Positions 44,301 to 55,317 of a DNA stretch of 64,000 nucleotides are shown here, piece after piece (within the stretch, counting starts at the first letter, position 1; every line of letters begins with the position of its first letter). Under the pieces are notes generated by a model. The model searched no databases, was not told the DNA's origin, and saw only the letters and a list, made by a program, of their open reading frames with translations. A program made the translations under genes and the position numbers. The DNA comes from Streptomyces zinciresistens K42 (GTDB lineage: Bacteria; Actinomycetota; Actinomycetes; Streptomycetales; Streptomycetaceae), in assembly GCF_000225525.1 (NCBI RefSeq), contig NZ_AGBF01000003.1:62001-126000 (forward strand), given 5' to 3'.

Positions 44301-47300
44301 GTCCGCGCAGGGCCGCGGTGTCCGCCTTCGGCGTGAGCGGCACCAACGCGCACACGATCATCGAGCAGGCGCCGCTCGTCGACGAGCCCGAGGCGCCGCG
44401 GGCCGAAGCGGCTCCGGACGCCACCGCGGCCCCGGTGCCGTGGATCCTCTCCGGCCGGACCGACGCCGCCCTGCGGGGACAGGCCGAGCGGCTGCGGGTC
44501 CAACTGGCCACGGCCACCGAAGAGTCCATGTCCGCGGTGGACGTCGGCTATTCCCTGGCGACGACCCGGTCCCTCTTCGACCACCGGGCCGCACTCGTCG
44601 GCGAGGACCGCGCGGACATGCTGCGTGGCCTCGACGCCCTCGCGCGGGGCGGGACCGCGCCCGGTGTCGTCCGCGGCGTGGCGGCGCCGGCCGGTAAGAC
44701 GGCGTTCCTGTTCTCCGGCCAGGGTGCGCAGCGCCTGGGCATGGGGCGGGAGTTGTACGACACCTTCCCGGTGTTCGCCGACGCGTGGGACGAGGTGTGC
44801 GCCCGCCTGGACGTGCTGCTGGACCGCCCGCTGAAGGACGTGGTGTTCGCGGCGGAGGGCAGTGCGGACGCGGACCTGCTGGACCGGACGGCGTTCACCC
44901 AGCCCGCGCTGTTCGCGGTCGAGGTGGCGTTGTTCCGGCTGCTGGAGCACTGGGGTGTCACCCCGGACGTGCTGATCGGTCATTCGGTGGGCGAGATCAC
45001 CGCCGCGCATGTGGCGGGGGTGTTCTCGCTGGAGGACGCGTGCACGCTGGTCGCGGCCCGCGGCCGGCTGATGCAGGCGCTGCCCGGGGGCGGCGCGATG
45101 GTCGCCGTCCAGGCGTCCGAGGAGGAGGTCGCCGCCTCACTCGCCGGTCGTGAGGCCGAGGTGAGCGTCGCCGCGGTCAACGGTCCGGCGGCCGTCGTCA
45201 TCGCGGGCGACGAGGCCGCCGTGCTGGAGATCGCCGGACAGTGGGCCGGGCAGGGCCGCAAGACCCGCCGGCTGCGCGTCAGCCACGCCTTCCACTCGCC
45301 CCACATGGACGCCATGCTCGGCGACTTCCGCAAGGTCGTCGAGGAGCTGTCCTTCGCCTCGCCGAGGACCCCCCTCATCTCCAATGTGACCGGTCAGCCG
45401 GCCACGGCCGACGACGTGTGCTCCGTGGAGTACTGGGTCCGCCACGTGCGGGAGGCGGTGCGGTTCGCGGACGGCGTACGGGCGCTCGAAGCGCAGGGCG
45501 TATCCCGGTTCGTCGAGGTCGGCCCCGACGGCGTGCTCACCGCGATGACGCGCGAGTGCCTGACGGCGGCGGAGACGTCGGCCCCCGTCGTGGTGCCGGT
45601 GCTGCGCAAGGACCGGCCCGAGACGCGGGCGCTGACCACGGCGCTCGCCGAACTCCACGTGAACGGCGTCGCCGTGGACTGGGAGCGGCTCTTCGCCGGA
45701 CGTGACGCCCGCAAGGTCGGGCTGCCCACCTACGCCTTCCAGAGGGAACGCTACTGGCTGGAGGCCCTCACATCGTTCGCCAGCGATGTCACCGCCGTGG
45801 GGCTCACCCCGCCCACGCATCCGCTGCTGGGCGCCGCCGTCGAACTGCCCGACGCGGACGGCTTCCTCTTCACCGGCCGCCTGTCGCCGCAGACGCACCC
45901 GTGGCTGGTCGACCACACGGTCCAGGACACGATCCTGCTGCCCGGCACCGCCTTCCTCGAACTGGCCCTGCACGTCGCCGACCAGACGGGCTGCGACCGG
46001 GTCGAGGAGCTGACCCTCACGGCGCCGCTCGCGCTGCCCGAACGGGGCGCGGTCCACCTCCAGCTCGCGGTGGGCGGGCCCGACGAGAACGGCGCGCGCT
46101 CGCTGAACGTGTACTCCCGGCCGGAAGACCCCGGCATGGCGCAGCCGTGGACCCAGCACGCCTCCGGCCTGCTCTCCCGGAGCGGCGCGCCCGACGGGAC
46201 CGGGCAGGCCGACCTCGCCGTATGGCCCCCGGCGGGCGCGGAGCGGATCGACACCGAGGACGTCTACGACCGGATGGCCGCCGGCGGCTTCGCCTACGGC
46301 CCGGTCTTCCAGGGGCTGCGGTCGGTGTGGATCCGCGGTGACGAGGTCTTCGCCGAGGTGCGGCTGCCCGAGGAGAACGCCTCGGACGCCGGGCGGTTCG
46401 GACTGCACCCGGCCCTTCTGGACGCGGCGGTCCAGGCCGTCATGTTCGTACCCCAGGAAGAGGCGGGCCTCGCCAGGCTCCCGTTCTCCTGGACCGGAGT
46501 GTCGCTGCGGGCCACGGGCGCCTCGGAACTGCGGGTGCGTCTCAGCCCGCTCGGGCCCGACTCGATCGACCTCGCGGTGGCCGACACCGGCGGCCGCACC
46601 GTGGCCACCGCCGACTCCCTGGTGCTGCGGCTGGTCGCGGAGGGCCAGATCCAGCCGGCCGGCTCCCCTGCGGCCGGGCACGACTCGCTCTTCCGGCTGG
46701 ACTGGGCCCCCGTCCCCGTCGGCGCGCCGGTCCCCGCCTCCGAGGGCACCTGGGCCGTGCTGGGCACCGACGACCTGGGGGTGCGCTCCGGACTGGAGGG
46801 CGCGGGTGCCGACGTGGCGGCGTACCCCGATCTGGCCGCGATGCGCGCGGCGATCGACTCCGGGGCCACGGCGCCCGACGTCGTCATGGTGGCGGGCGCC
46901 GCGGAGGCGGTCGGCATCGACGGGGGCGCGGACCTGGCGGGACGGGTGCGTGACGCCGCCTACCGCGCGCTGGAACTGGTGCGGGCGTGGGTCACCGACG
47001 ACCGGTTCGGCGACTCCCACCTGGTGTTCGTGACCCGCGGCGCGATGGGCGCCGGGTCCTCCGACGAGGTGCGCACCCCGGCCGAGGCCGCCGTGTGGGG
47101 CCTGCTGCGCTCCGCGCAGACCGAGCACCCCGGGAAGTTCCTCCTGGTGGACCTGGACCCGGAGGAGCACGGCGAGGTGTCCTCGGCGCTGCGGGCGGCG
47201 CTGACCGCCGAGGAGCCGCAGGTGGCCGTGCGCGACGGACGGGTGCTCGCGGCGCGTCTCGCCCGGGTGGCCCCGGCCGGGGACCGGGCCGAGCCGCGCA

Positions 47301-48637
47301 CCACGCCGTTCGACGGCCCGGGAACGGTGCTGGTCACGGGTGGTACGGGTGGTCTGGGGGCGCTGCTGGCCAGGCATCTGGTGGTGGAGCACGGTGTCGG
47401 GCGTCTGGTGCTGACGAGTCGTCGTGGTGTCGAGGCGCCGGGTGCGGCGGAGTTGGTGGCGGAGCTGGCCGGGCTGGGTGCCGAGGTGCGGGCCGTGGCG
47501 TGTGACGTGGCCGACCGGGCGTCGGTGGAGGGGCTGCTGGCGGGGATCGGTTCGGAGCATCCGCTGTCGGCGGTGGTGCATGCGGCGGGTGTGCTGGACG
47601 ACGGTGTGGTGGAGTCGCTGACGCCGGAGCGGGTGGACAGGGTGCTGCGTCCGAAGGTGGACGCGGCACTGCACCTCCACGAGCTGACCCGCGACCTCGA
47701 CCTCGCCGCCTTCGTGGTGTTCTCCTCGGCCTCCTCCAACTTCGGCGGCGGCGGCCAGGCCAACTACGCGGCGGCCAACGCCTTCCTGGACGCCCTGGCG
47801 CACCAGCGGCGCGCGCTCGGCCTCCCCGCGGTCTCCCTGGCCTGGGGCATGTGGGAGCAGCGCAGCGAGATGACCGGGGACCTCGGCGAGGCGGACCTCC
47901 AGCGCATCGCCCGCGCCGGGCTGAACGCGCTCGGCTCCGACGAGGGCCTCGCGCTGTTCGACGACGCGCTCGCCACCGACGAGGCCGTCCTCGTGCCGAC
48001 CCGTGTGGACCTCGCCGCCCTGCGCGTCCAGGCCCGCACCGGCGACGTGCCCGCTCTGCTGCGCGGCCTGGTGCGCGTCCCCCGGCGCCGGGTCGCGGCG
48101 GAGACCGCGCACGCCGGCACCGGGTCGCTGCGGGACCGCCTGGCCGTTCTCTCCGCGGCCGACCGGTACCGGGCGCTGCTGGACCTGGTGCGAGTGCAGG
48201 TGGCGACGGTCCTCGGCCACGGCTCGCCGGAGGCCGTGGAGCCCGACATGGCCTTCAAGGACATGGGCTTCGACTCCCTGACCACGGTGGAGCTGCGCAA
48301 CCGGCTCAACGCGGAGACCGGGCTCCGGCTGTCGGCCGTGCTGGTCTTCGACCACCCGACCCCCACGGCGCTGGTGGACCACCTGGGCGCGGAACTCCTG
48401 CCGGACGGCGGCGCGGGCGAGCCCGTGGTCTTCGCCGAACTCGCCAGGCTGGAGCCCCTGCTCTCCCGCGCGATGGACGACGACGAGACACGCGCCAAGG
48501 TCGCCGAACGCCTGCGGGAGCTCCTGGAGAAGCTGGGCGAGCCCGCCGACGCCACCGCCGAGGTGGCCGAACGCGTCGAATCCTCCTCCAACGACGAGCT
48601 GTTCGCCTTCATCGACAACGAACTGGGCCTCTCGTGA
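38303..48637 (+). CDS. Gene D: two-module type I PKS
   Basis: The open frame allows ATG at 38288, 38297 or 38303. I chose 38303 because GGGTGA at 38290-38295 sits 7 bases upstream and the resulting N-terminus ([18 protein letters not shown]) matches the docking helices of B, C and E. KS domains start near residues 33 and 1595. Domain order is KS-AT(methylmalonyl)-KR-ACP, KS-AT(malonyl)-DH-KR-ACP, then a docking tail ending [15 protein letters not shown]. It should receive the chain from gene C, add C6 methyl/C7 oxygen, then form the C4-C5 double bond, and hand over to gene E. About 57 bases separate it from C and 51 from E, all co-directional. Confidence 0.95.
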   Translation: MNEEKLLDYLKRVTADLQQTRQRLLEAESADREPIAIVAMSCRFPGGVNSPEDLWRLVANGTDAISEFPMDRGWDIDALYDEDPDRPGTSYTTEGGFLEHADQFDPAFFGISPREALSMDPQQRLLLETSWEAVERAGIDPASLRGSRTGVFVGTNGQDYSMLMLGAAETLEDVEGHSGTGNAASIVSGRISYTMGLEGPALSVDTACSSSLVALHLAVQALRQRECTLALAGGVTVMSTPSAFVQFSRQRGLAADGRCKPFGAAADGTGWGEGVGMLLLERLSDAQRKGHKVLAVVRGSAINQDGASNGLTAPNGISQQRVIRQALTSARLSAAEVDAVEAHGTGTTLGDPIEAQALMATYGQDRPADRPLWLGGIKSNIGHTQAAAGVAGVIKMVMAMREGVLPKTLHADEPSPHIDWTGGAVSLLDRSTPWPDREHPRRAAVSSFGMSGTNVHTILEQAPEAETAEAAESEAADGPVAWIVSGRGAEGLRAQAGRLREFLTERPESSAADVALSLAATRSAFEHRAVVTGTGRDELLQRLEAVAEDTSTATGAVRGRTGDAGRSVFVFPGQGAQWLGMGVGLLESSPVFAESVGECESALSVYVDWSLTDVLRGVEGAPGFDRVDVVQPVLFAVMVSLARLWRSVGVEPDAVMGHSQGEIAAACVAGALSLEDAARVVALRSQAIAAGLAGRGGMVSVGLPVDAARERIAAWGGAISVAAVNGPGSVVVSGDAGALDELVVLLEGEGVRVRRVPVDYASHSVHVEEIRGELLKVLAGIAPRPSQVPFYSTVTGELVDTAGLDAEYWYTNLRQTVELEATTRALLGSGHSTFVEVSPHPVLTLPVQQTVEAADAQAVVVGTLRRDEGGLERFLTSAAEVFVRGVTVDWTALFEGRGARRVELPTYAFRRQRYWPDVSAEMFTNADGSAADAVDARFWEAVEREDLEALVRTLEVDDEEQQSSLMALLPALSSWRRRRHEQNTVDSWRYQVVWKPLASATEAALSGTWLVVIPASHADDALVSATVNGLGTSGADVVRVVLDGSGNDRWAVAERLRGALDEAGIEPSGVAGVFSLLGLDESAHTTFEVVPAGLAALVGLVQGLGDAGVMAPLWCGTRGAVSVGRSDRLVSPVQAMVWGLGRIVGAEYPQRWGGAVDLPETLDRRAVTRLAGVLAGAEGEDQVAVRGSGVFAKRMVRASAAEDAEGRGSWQSRGSVLVTGGTGALGGHAARWLARTGAEHLVLTSRSGMEAEGAAELKAELEGLGARVTVAACDAADREALAAVLDAIPGEFPLTAVVHTAGVLDDGVVDALTVRRAAGVLRPKVDATRNLHELTAGTDLSAFVLFSSGAGTLGGPGQGSYAAGNAYLDALALQRRADGLPATSIAWGAWAGGGLGSGEVGERMDRSGMVGMVPELAISAMQQALELDEAFAVIAEIDWDRFRPEFAGSRPSALFRELPELNRPAAGGTDTGDGDDAISALRREMAELPAAERPKLLLELVRSQAADVLGYAGADEVEPERAFRDLGFDSLTAVELRNRLGVVTGLRLPVTCVFDYPTATVLARYLHTGMSGEQPVTAAAPQRPEALDKPPATDEPLAIIGMSCRFPAGVRSPEELWDLLMAEGDVISAFPEDRGWDIDGLYDPDPEKSGTSYVRAGGFLDEVGHFDPSFFGISPREAMAIDPQQRLLLETSWEAFERAGIDPAALRGSRTGVFVGSNYHDYGSRILSDAEAEGVQGYLGLGSAPSVSSGRISYTFGFEGPAVTVDTACSSSLVALHLACQSLRQGESSVALAGGVTIMATPGTFVEFSAQRVLSFDGRCKAFSAAADGTGWSEGVGMLLVERLSDAQRNGHEVLAVIRGSAINQDGASNGLTAPNGPSQQRLIEQTLAGARLSAAEVDVVEAHGTGTPLGDPIEAQALLATYGQGRPEGQPLLLGAVKSNIGHTQAAAGVAGVIKMVMAMREGVLPKTLHVDEASPHVDWSAGDVELLTEAVPWPERNRPRRAAVSAFGVSGTNAHTIIEQAPLVDEPEAPRAEAAPDATAAPVPWILSGRTDAALRGQAERLRVQLATATEESMSAVDVGYSLATTRSLFDHRAALVGEDRADMLRGLDALARGGTAPGVVRGVAAPAGKTAFLFSGQGAQRLGMGRELYDTFPVFADAWDEVCARLDVLLDRPLKDVVFAAEGSADADLLDRTAFTQPALFAVEVALFRLLEHWGVTPDVLIGHSVGEITAAHVAGVFSLEDACTLVAARGRLMQALPGGGAMVAVQASEEEVAASLAGREAEVSVAAVNGPAAVVIAGDEAAVLEIAGQWAGQGRKTRRLRVSHAFHSPHMDAMLGDFRKVVEELSFASPRTPLISNVTGQPATADDVCSVEYWVRHVREAVRFADGVRALEAQGVSRFVEVGPDGVLTAMTRECLTAAETSAPVVVPVLRKDRPETRALTTALAELHVNGVAVDWERLFAGRDARKVGLPTYAFQRERYWLEALTSFASDVTAVGLTPPTHPLLGAAVELPDADGFLFTGRLSPQTHPWLVDHTVQDTILLPGTAFLELALHVADQTGCDRVEELTLTAPLALPERGAVHLQLAVGGPDENGARSLNVYSRPEDPGMAQPWTQHASGLLSRSGAPDGTGQADLAVWPPAGAERIDTEDVYDRMAAGGFAYGPVFQGLRSVWIRGDEVFAEVRLPEENASDAGRFGLHPALLDAAVQAVMFVPQEEAGLARLPFSWTGVSLRATGASELRVRLSPLGPDSIDLAVADTGGRTVATADSLVLRLVAEGQIQPAGSPAAGHDSLFRLDWAPVPVGAPVPASEGTWAVLGTDDLGVRSGLEGAGADVAAYPDLAAMRAAIDSGATAPDVVMVAGAAEAVGIDGGADLAGRVRDAAYRALELVRAWVTDDRFGDSHLVFVTRGAMGAGSSDEVRTPAEAAVWGLLRSAQTEHPGKFLLVDLDPEEHGEVSSALRAALTAEEPQVAVRDGRVLAARLARVAPAGDRAEPRTTPFDGPGTVLVTGGTGGLGALLARHLVVEHGVGRLVLTSRRGVEAPGAAELVAELAGLGAEVRAVACDVADRASVEGLLAGIGSEHPLSAVVHAAGVLDDGVVESLTPERVDRVLRPKVDAALHLHELTRDLDLAAFVVFSSASSNFGGGGQANYAAANAFLDALAHQRRALGLPAVSLAWGMWEQRSEMTGDLGEADLQRIARAGLNALGSDEGLALFDDALATDEAVLVPTRVDLAALRVQARTGDVPALLRGLVRVPRRRVAAETAHAGTGSLRDRLAVLSAADRYRALLDLVRVQVATVLGHGSPEAVEPDMAFKDMGFDSLTTVELRNRLNAETGLRLSAVLVFDHPTPTALVDHLGAELLPDGGAGEPVVFAELARLEPLLSRAMDDDETRAKVAERLRELLEKLGEPADATAEVAERVESSSNDELFAFIDNELGLS
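38399..43010 (+). other. Module D1: KS-AT(methylmalonyl)-KR(B2-like)-ACP
   Basis: KS about 38399-39690 (Cys 38924). AT about 40001-40910 with GHSQGE (Ser 40277) and YASHS, so methylmalonyl-CoA. The KR (element near 41090, core about 41945-42630) has LDD, and Pro at the position five before the active Tyr (GGPGQGSY near 42362). In the Keatinge-Clay scheme that Pro marks B2 ketoreductases, which epimerise the alpha-methyl. ACP Ser 42890. Contribution: C5-C6, with a methyl at C6 and a D-hydroxyl at C7. Confidence 0.87.
39995..40911 (+). repeat. Methylmalonyl-AT cassette, copy 3 (module D1)
   Basis: Same 917-base length. It differs from copy 1 at scattered sites, e.g. GTGCAT for GCGCAT after YASHS and TCCACC for GGCGTG near 40798. 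The similarity shared with copy 2 extends to about 40949. Confidence 0.85.
43085..48400 (+). other. Module D2: KS-AT(malonyl)-DH-KR(B)-ACP
   Basis: KS about 43085-44370 (Cys 43607). AT about 44697-45570 with GHSVGE (Ser 44984) and HAFHS, so malonyl-CoA. DH about 45810-46640: His 45914, motif [11 protein letters not shown] with Asp in place of the glycine but the proline kept, plus DAAVQ, probably active. KR about 47320-48080 with LDD. ACP Ser 48275. A B-type KR followed by DH normally gives an E-alkene. Contribution: C3-C4, with C4=C5. There is no ER, although the KR DNA is a copy of that in ER-containing module B5. Confidence 0.88.
47311..47713 (+). repeat. KR patch, copy 2 (module D2)
   Basis: 403 bases apparently identical to the B5 copy, here directly behind the KR structural half in a module without ER. 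The sequences diverge immediately on both sides. Confidence 0.88.
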
Positions 48638-48688
48638 ACCGTTCCCAAGAGCCCGCCGAACCCGACTGGAAGAGAGTGACGGAGAACG

Positions 48689-51600
48689 GTGAGTGAGACA
48701 AAGCTCCGCGAATACCTGAACAAGGTCACGACCGATCTGCACCGCACCCGTCTGCGCCTGCGGGAAGTGGAGGCGAAGAACCGGGAGCCGATCGCGATCG
48801 TCGCGATGAGCTGCCGCTTCCCCGGCGGGGTCCGTTCCCCGGAGGAGCTGTGGCGCATGGTCGCCGACGGCGCCGACGGGCTCTCGCCGTTCCCGAAGGA
48901 CCGCGGCTGGCACGAGGAGCTGTACGACCCGGACCCCGAGAGCCAGGGCACGAGCTATGTGAACGAGGGCGGGTTCCTGCACGACGCCGCCCTGTTCGAC
49001 CCCGTGTTCTTCGGTATCTCCCCGCGTGAGGCGCTGGCGATGGACCCCCAGCAGCGGCTGCTGCTGGAGGCGTCCTGGGAGGTCCTGGAGCGGGCCGGAA
49101 TCGACCCGCTGTCCGTCAAGGGCACCACCGGCGGCGTGTTCATGGGCGCCGCCTACCAGGGCTACGGCTCAGCCGGCCCGGTCGAGGCCGAGGAGGTCGA
49201 GGGCCATCTGATGACGGGCCAGACCCCTGCCGTCACCTCCGGCCGGATCTCCTACGTCCTCGGCCTCGAAGGCCCCGCGGTGACGGTGGACACGGCCTGC
49301 TCGTCGTCCCTGGTCACCCTGCACCTGGCGGCGCAGGCGCTGCGCCAGGGCGAGTGCGACTTCGCCCTGACCGGCGGCATCACCGTGATGGCCGTCCCCG
49401 GAACGTTCACCGAGTTCAGCCGCCAGCGGGGGCTCGCGTCCGACGGCCGCTGCAAGCCCTTCGCCGCGGCCGCGGACGGCACCAACTGGTCCGAGGGGGT
49501 CGGTGTGCTGCTCGTGGAGCGGCTGTCCGACGCCCGCCGCCACGGCCACCCGGTGCTGGCGGTGATGCGCGGCTCCGCGGTCAACCAGGACGGCGCCAGC
49601 AACGGCCTCACCGCCCCCAACGGCCCGTCCCAGCGCAGGGTCGTCCACCAGGCGCTCGACAACGCCGGACTCACCCCGGACGAGATCGACGTGGTGGAGG
49701 CGCACGGCACGGGCACCTCCCTGGGCGACCCGATCGAGGCGCAGGCGCTGATCGCGTCCTACGGCCAGGACCGGCCGGAGGACCGGCCGCTGTGGCTGGG
49801 CTCCGTCAAGTCCAACATCGGCCACGCGCAGGCGGCGGCGGGTGTCGCGGGAATCATCAAGATGGTGATGGCGATGCGGCACGGCGTCCTGCCGAAGACG
49901 CTGCACGTGGACGAGCCGACCCCGCACGTGGACTGGTCGGCGGGGGCCGTGGAACTGCTGACCGAGGCCCGGCCCTGGCCGGAGACGGGCCGTCCGCGCC
50001 GGGCGGGGATCTCGTCCTTCGCGATCAGCGGCACCAACGCGCACACCATCATCGAGCAGGCCCCCGAGGCCGAGGAGCAGGAGCAGGCCGATCCCGGGGC
50101 CGAGGCACCCGAGCCGGTCGCCTGCCCGGTCGTGCCGTGGCTGGTCTCCGGCAAGGGCGAGGCCGCGCTGCGCGCCCAGGCCGAGCGGCTGCACGCCCGC
50201 CTGACGGAGCACGGCCCGGCCCTGGACGGGGACCCCGCGGTCGCGTCGGCGGCGGACGTCGGCTACTCCCTGGCGGTGTCCCGTTCGGCGTTCGAGCACC
50301 GCGCGGCGGTGATCGGCGAGGACCGCGAGAGCCTTCTGCGCGGCCTCCGGGCCCTGGCCCGGGGCGAGATCGCGCCGGGCGTGGTCAGGGGCCAGGCGGC
50401 GAAGGGGCGCAGGACCGCGTTCCTGTTCACCGGCCAGGGTGCGCAGCGTCCGGGCATGGGGCGGGAGTTGTACGAGGCGTTCCCGGTGTTCGCCCAGGCG
50501 CTGGACGAGGTGTGCGCGCATCTGGATGTGCTGCTGGACCGTCCGCTGAAGGACGTGATGTTCGCGGCGGAGGGCAGTGCGGACGCCGAGCTGCTGGACC
50601 GGACGGCGTTCACGCAACCGGCGTTGTTCGCGGTCGAGGTGGCGTTGTTCCGGCTGCTGGAGCACTGGGGTGTCACCCCGGACGTGCTGATCGGCCATTC
50701 GGTGGGCGAGATCACCGCCGCCCACGTCGCCGGGGTGTTCTCGCTGGAGGACGCGTGCACGCTGATCGCCGCCCGCGGCCGGCTGATGCAGGCGCTGCCC
50801 GGGGGCGGCGCGATGGTGGCGGTGCAGGCGTCCGAGGAGGAGATCGCGCCGTCGCTCGCCGGCCGCGAGGCCGAGGTGAGCGTCGCCGCCGTCAACGGCC
50901 CGACCGCCGTGGTCATCGCCGGCGACGAGCCCGCCGTCCTGGAGATCGCCGCGCAGTGGGCGGAGCGGGGCCGCAAGACCCGCCGCCTGCGCGTCAGCCA
51001 CGCCTTCCACTCCCCGCACATGGACGCCATGCTCGACGACTTCCGCAAGGTCGTCACAGGGCTCTCGTTCGCCGCGCCGGCCATCCCCTTCGTCTCCAAC
51101 CTCACCGGAGCACCTGCCACCGAGGCCGAGGTCTGCACCGTCGAGTACTGGGTCCGGCATGTGCGCGCGCCCGTGCGCTTCGCGGACGCGGTGCGCGGTG
51201 TCGCGGCGCAGGACGTGAACACCTACCTGGAGGTCGGCCCGGACTCCGTGCTGTCGGCCATGGCCCAGGACTGCCTGACCGAGCGGTCCGAGCGTGCCAC
51301 GGGCGGCCCGGTGACGGTGCCGGTGCTGCGCAAGGACCGCCCCGAGGCCCAGGCGTTGACGACGGCCCTGGCCGAACTCCACGTCCACGGCGCCCCGGTC
51401 GACTGGCAGCGGGCCCTCTCCGGGCGCGGCGCCCGGCGGGTGGACCTGCCCACCTACGCCTTCCAGCGCCAGCGCTACTGGCTCGACTCCACGGCGGCCC
51501 TCGGCGACGTCGGCTCGGTGGGCCTCGGACCGGTGTGGCACCCCCTGCTGGGCGCCGTGGTCTCGCTGGCGGGCGGCGGCGGAGTGCTGCTGAGCGGGCG

Positions 51601-54600
51601 GCTGTCGCTGGCCACCCACGCCTGGCTCGCCGACCACGCGGTGCACGGAGTGGCGCTGGTGCCCGGAACGGCCTTCGTGGAGATGGCCGTCCGGGCGGGC
51701 GACCAGGTCGGCTGCGGCCGGATCGAGGAACTGGTGCTGGAGGCGCCCCTGGTGGTGCCCGAGCGCGGCGGCGTCCAGATCCAGGTCGAGGTGGGGGAGC
51801 CCGACGCCGCCGGCCACCGCGAGGTGAGCGTCTACGCGCGGAACGAGTCGCCCGAGGACCGGGCCGACCTCGGGCAGCCGTGGGTGCGGCACGCCCACGG
51901 TCTGCTGACCCCGCCCGGCCCGGCGCCCTCGTTCGACTTCGCCAAGTGGCCGCCGGGCGGCTCCAAGCCGGTCGACGTCTCCGGCGGCTACGAGCACGCG
52001 GCCGAGCACGGGCTGCGCTACGGACCCGCGTTCCAGGGGCTGCGACGCGCCTGGCGGCGCGGCGACGCCGTGTTCGCCGACGTGGAGCTGCCCGAGGACC
52101 AGCTCGGCACCGCGAAGTACTTCGGTCTGCACCCGGCCCTGTTCGACGCGGCCCTCCACGCGATCGGCGCGGGCGGCGCGGCACGCGTGGGCGAGGACAC
52201 GCCGAGCGCGGGCACGCTGCTGCCGTTCTCGTGGCGGGGCTTCTCCCTGGACGCCGTCGGCGCGGGCGCACTGCGCGTACGGGTGATACCGGACGGACGG
52301 CGGGCGGTGTCGCTGGCGATAGCCGACACCTCGGGCCGACCGGTGGCATCCGTCGACTCCCTCGTCCTGCGGCCCATGCAGGCCGACGCGCTGCGCAACG
52401 CGGGCCGCGCGGCAGGTGACGCGCTGTTCCGCATGGAGTGGACGCCGGAAGCGGCCGAGCCGGCCGAGGGCGTGGCCCCGGGCTGGTCGGCGGTGCTGGG
52501 CGACGACCGCCTCGGCGTGGGCGCCGCCCTGGAGGGGGCGGGCGGCACCGTCGACGTGTACGCGGACCCGGTGGCGCTCGGCGACGCCGTGGCGGCGGGC
52601 ACGCTCATGCCCGCCATGGTGGTGCTGCCGGTCGCCTCGGGCGGCCCGGACGTGGTGGACGAGGTGCACACGCGGGTCGCCGAGGTGCTGGAGACCGTCC
52701 AGTCCTGGGTGGCGGACGAGCGGTTCGCGGGGACCCGGCTGGTGCTGGTGACGCGGGGCGCCGTGGACACCGGTGACGGGGTGACGGACCTGGCGGGCGC
52801 GGCCGTGTGGGGCCTGGTGCGCTCGGCGCAGTCGGAGAACCCGGGCCGGGTGGTGCTGGTCGACACCGACGACGTCGAGCGGTCGGCGGCGCTTCTCGCG
52901 GGGGTGGTGGCCTTGGGCGAGGAGCAGGTCGTGGTGCGCTCCGGCGAGGTCCGTGTGCCCCGTCTCGGCCGGTCGCTGCCCTCCGCCGACGCGTCGGAGC
53001 CGGAGGTGTTCGGCTCCGGCGCGGTGCTGGTCACCGGCGGCACCGGGGTGCTGGGCGGCCTGGTGGCCCGGCACCTGGTGGCCCGGCACGGTGTCAGGAA
53101 GCTGGTGCTCCTCTCCCGGCGCGGCGAGGCGGCGGACGGCGCCGCCGGGACACGGGCCGAGTTGGAGGCCGCTGGTGCCGAGGTGCTGATCGAGGCGTGT
53201 GACGCCGCCGACCGTCAGGCGCTCGCCGCGCTGCTGTCGGGACTGCCCGACGGGTTCGGGCCGAGTGCCGTCGTGCACGCGGCCGGGGTGCTCGACGACG
53301 GCCTGTTCACCTCGCTGACGCCCGATCGGGTGAGCGCGGTGCTGCGCGCGAAGGTGGACGCGGCGTGGAACCTGCACGAGCTGACCGCGGGGGCCGACCT
53401 GTCGGCGTTCGTCCTGTTCTCCTCGGCCGCCGGTGTCCTCGGCGCCGCCGGACAGAGCAACTACGCGGCGGCGAACGTTTTCCTGGACGGCCTCGCCTCA
53501 TGGCGTCGTGCCCGGGGGCTGCCGGGCGTCTCGCTGGCGTGGGGCCTGTGGGCGCAGGCCAGCGGCATGACCAGGCACCTGGAGCAGGGCGACCTGCGCC
53601 GGGTGTCGAGCTCCGGCCTGGTGCCGCTCTCCTCCGAGGAGGGGCTTGAGCTGTTCGACGCGGGTGTCACCTCCGGGCAGGCGGTGGTGATCCCCACCCG
53701 GCTGGACCTGGGCGTGCTGCGGGCCCAGGGCGCCGCACTGCCCGCGGTGTTCCGTGCCGTCGTCCCGGATTCCCCCGTCCGGCGTGCGGCCGGCCAGGCG
53801 AGCACCGAGGCGGGCGACCAGGCCGGCCGGCTGCGGCGGCAACTGGCCGGGCTGTCGCAGGCCGAGACCGAGGAGGCGCTGCTCGAACTGGTGCGGACCC
53901 TCGCCGCCGCAGTGCTCGGCTTCGCCTCCCCCCATGACGTGGACACCGGCCACGAGTTCATGGAGATGGGCTTCAACTCCCTGACTGCGGTGGAGTTCCG
54001 CAACCAGCTCGCCGCGGTCACCGGCCTCCGGCTGAACACCACGGTGGTCTTCGACTTCCCGAACTCCACCGAGCTGGTGGCCCATCTGCGGCCCCGGATC
54101 GCGGCCGAGACGGCGTCCGCTCCCGCCGGCCGCCGGGCCGAGGAGCCGCCGGCCCCGGTTGCGGCCGCCGTCCGGGCCGCCGCTCCGGCCGGAGCACCCG
54201 CGCCCGCGGCCGCGCCCCCGGAGCCGCAGGCGGACGCGCCCGACACCCTCGGCTCCCTGTTCCGGGAGGCGGCGGCGCAGGGCAAGACGCAGGTCGGCAT
54301 GGATCTGCTGGTGAACGCCGCGCGGCTGCGGCCGACCTTCGAGGACCCGGCCGGCTTCGGGGGGAACGATCAGGCCCGTACGGCTCTCCCGGGGCGCCGG
54401 ACACCTCAAGCTGGTCTGCTTCTCCTCGTACATGGCGCTGGGCGGCGTCCACCAGTACGCGCAGCTGGCCGCCCCGTTCCGGGGCAGCCGGGACGTCGCG
54501 GCCCTTCCCGCCGTGGGGTTCGTCCAGGGCGAGAGCCTTCCGGCCACCCCCGAGGCGCTGTTCCGCCTGCAGGCGCGGACCGTCGCCGAGTACGCCGACG

Positions 54601-55052
54601 GCGCCCCCGTCGTCCTCCTCGGCTCGTCGGCCGGAGGAATGATCGCCCACTCGGTGGCCGCCGCTCTGGAGAGCCAGGGCGCACCGCCCCGGGGGATCGT
54701 CCTGCTGGACACCTACCTGCCGGACAGTGCGAGCATCGGCCAGTTCGAGGACGCCATGCTGGACGAGATGTACGAGCGGGAGGCCCTCGTCTCCATGGAG
54801 GGCGTCCGGATGTCCGCCATGGGGTGGTATCTGCATCTGTTCGAGGGGTGGAAGCCGCCGGAGAGCGCGGTTCCCAGCCTTCTCGTCCGCGCGGCGCAAC
54901 CGATGGGAGAGCCGGCGCCGGACGCGTCGGGCTGGCAGGCGGACTGGCCGGCCGACGCCACCGTGGACGTGCCCGGAACCCACTTCACGATGATGGAGAA
55001 GCAGGCCGGCACCACCGCACAGGCCATCGAGGACTGGGTGGCCGACCTCTAG
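48689..55052 (+). CDS. Gene E: final PKS module KS-AT(malonyl)-DH-KR(B)-ACP-TE, with a one-base frame break before the TE
   Basis: GTG start at 48689 with GGAG at 48681-48684 (4-base spacing); the docking helix [20 protein letters not shown] follows. KS from residue 33 (Cys 49298), AT with GHSVGE (Ser 50699) and HAFHS, DH with [11 protein letters not shown] (His 51635), KR with LDD near 53290, and ACP Ser 53978 in GFNSL. The open frame then runs past the TE in the wrong frame to 55060. Removing one G from the six-G run at 54359-54364 restores a continuous reading into [20 protein letters not shown] and the full TE, ending with TAG at 55050-55052. The TE has nucleophile Ser 54627 (GSSAGG), Asp 54708 and His 54981. 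The protein should form C2=C3 and release the product, probably by macrolactonisation. The break is either a sequence error or a real loss of the TE. Confidence 0.9.
48785..54110 (+). other. Module E1: KS-AT(malonyl)-DH-KR(B)-ACP
   Basis: KS about 48785-50070, AT about 50414-51280, DH about 51535-52380 with HxxxGxxxxP intact and DAALH, KR about 53020-53740 with LDD and the Ser/Tyr/Asn set, ACP about 53830-54090. The malonyl signature (HAFHS) predicts no methyl at C2, and the B-type KR with an active DH predicts a 2E double bond. The ACP Ser follows Asn (GFNSL) instead of Asp. An Ala/Pro-rich linker (about 54110-54240) leads to the TE. Confidence 0.88.
50414..50779 (+). repeat. Malonyl-AT block shared with module B3 (module E1)
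   Basis: Partner of 14825-15190, covering the AT from the [10 protein letters not shown] region past the nucleophile Ser. Confidence 0.75.
54359..54364 (+). other. Six-G run carrying the probable frameshift in gene E
   Basis: Reading frame 2 runs through the ACP into a nonsense continuation after EDPAGFGG. Dropping one G here changes [10 protein letters not shown] to [10 protein letters not shown], the expected TE lead-in. No slippery heptamer or downstream pseudoknot was evident to suggest programmed frameshifting. Confidence 0.75.
54363..55052 (+). other. Type I thioesterase domain, out of frame with the rest of gene E
   Basis: Frame 54363-55052 encodes a classical PKS thioesterase, from [20 protein letters not shown] through [18 protein letters not shown] to a TAG stop. 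The nucleophile elbow is GSSAGG (Ser at 54627), where related domains usually have GHSSGG or GHSAGG. An Asp follows in LLDTYLP (54708), and the His lies in GTHFTMM (54981). There is no start codon or ribosome site of its own at the head of this frame, so it belongs to gene E. Confidence 0.88.
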
Positions 55053-55317
55053 CGCCGTGACCGGGAAGGTCCACCGGCTCGCGACGCCCGGCACCCCGCC
55101 GCGCCGTCGCCTCACCCAGGCGCGTTCCGTACGCGGGTGAAGCTCCCCTCGCGGGGCACCGCACCGGACGCCGCGAGCCACCCGGCAGACCTTCCCGGCC
55201 ACAGCACCAGCGCATCACGCGCCCGCCCGCGCCCATGGCCCCCGGGCCGGCGCCCACGCCGAAGCCGCGGTCAGCGCGGCACACACGACGCAGCGCATCA
55301 CACAAGGCAGGAGTTAG
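55053..55317. other. 265-base gap between E and F with a long imperfect inverted repeat
   Basis: No convincing gene is seen. The left arm at 55057-55086 (GTGACCGGGAAGGTC then about CCGGCTCGCGACG) pairs with the right arm at about 55169-55202 (CGCCGCGAGCC through GACCTTCCCGGCCAC), with a few mismatches and a small bulge. The roughly 80-base loop holds short hairpins: CGCCT/AGGCG at 55108-55122 and CCCC/GGGG near 55145-55156. This may be a factor-independent terminator or mRNA structure closing the A-E transcript, in which case a promoter for F would lie here. No -35/-10 pair could be identified with confidence. Confidence 0.45.

Noticed and set aside
42647..45010. Independent antisense regulatory gene over module D2
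   Set aside because: Composition and boundaries follow the sense-strand AT and KS repeats, with no ribosome site or conserved motif.
54340..54440. Programmed frameshift at the TE junction
   Set aside because: No slippery site with a downstream structure is evident, and a miscounted G-run explains it more simply.
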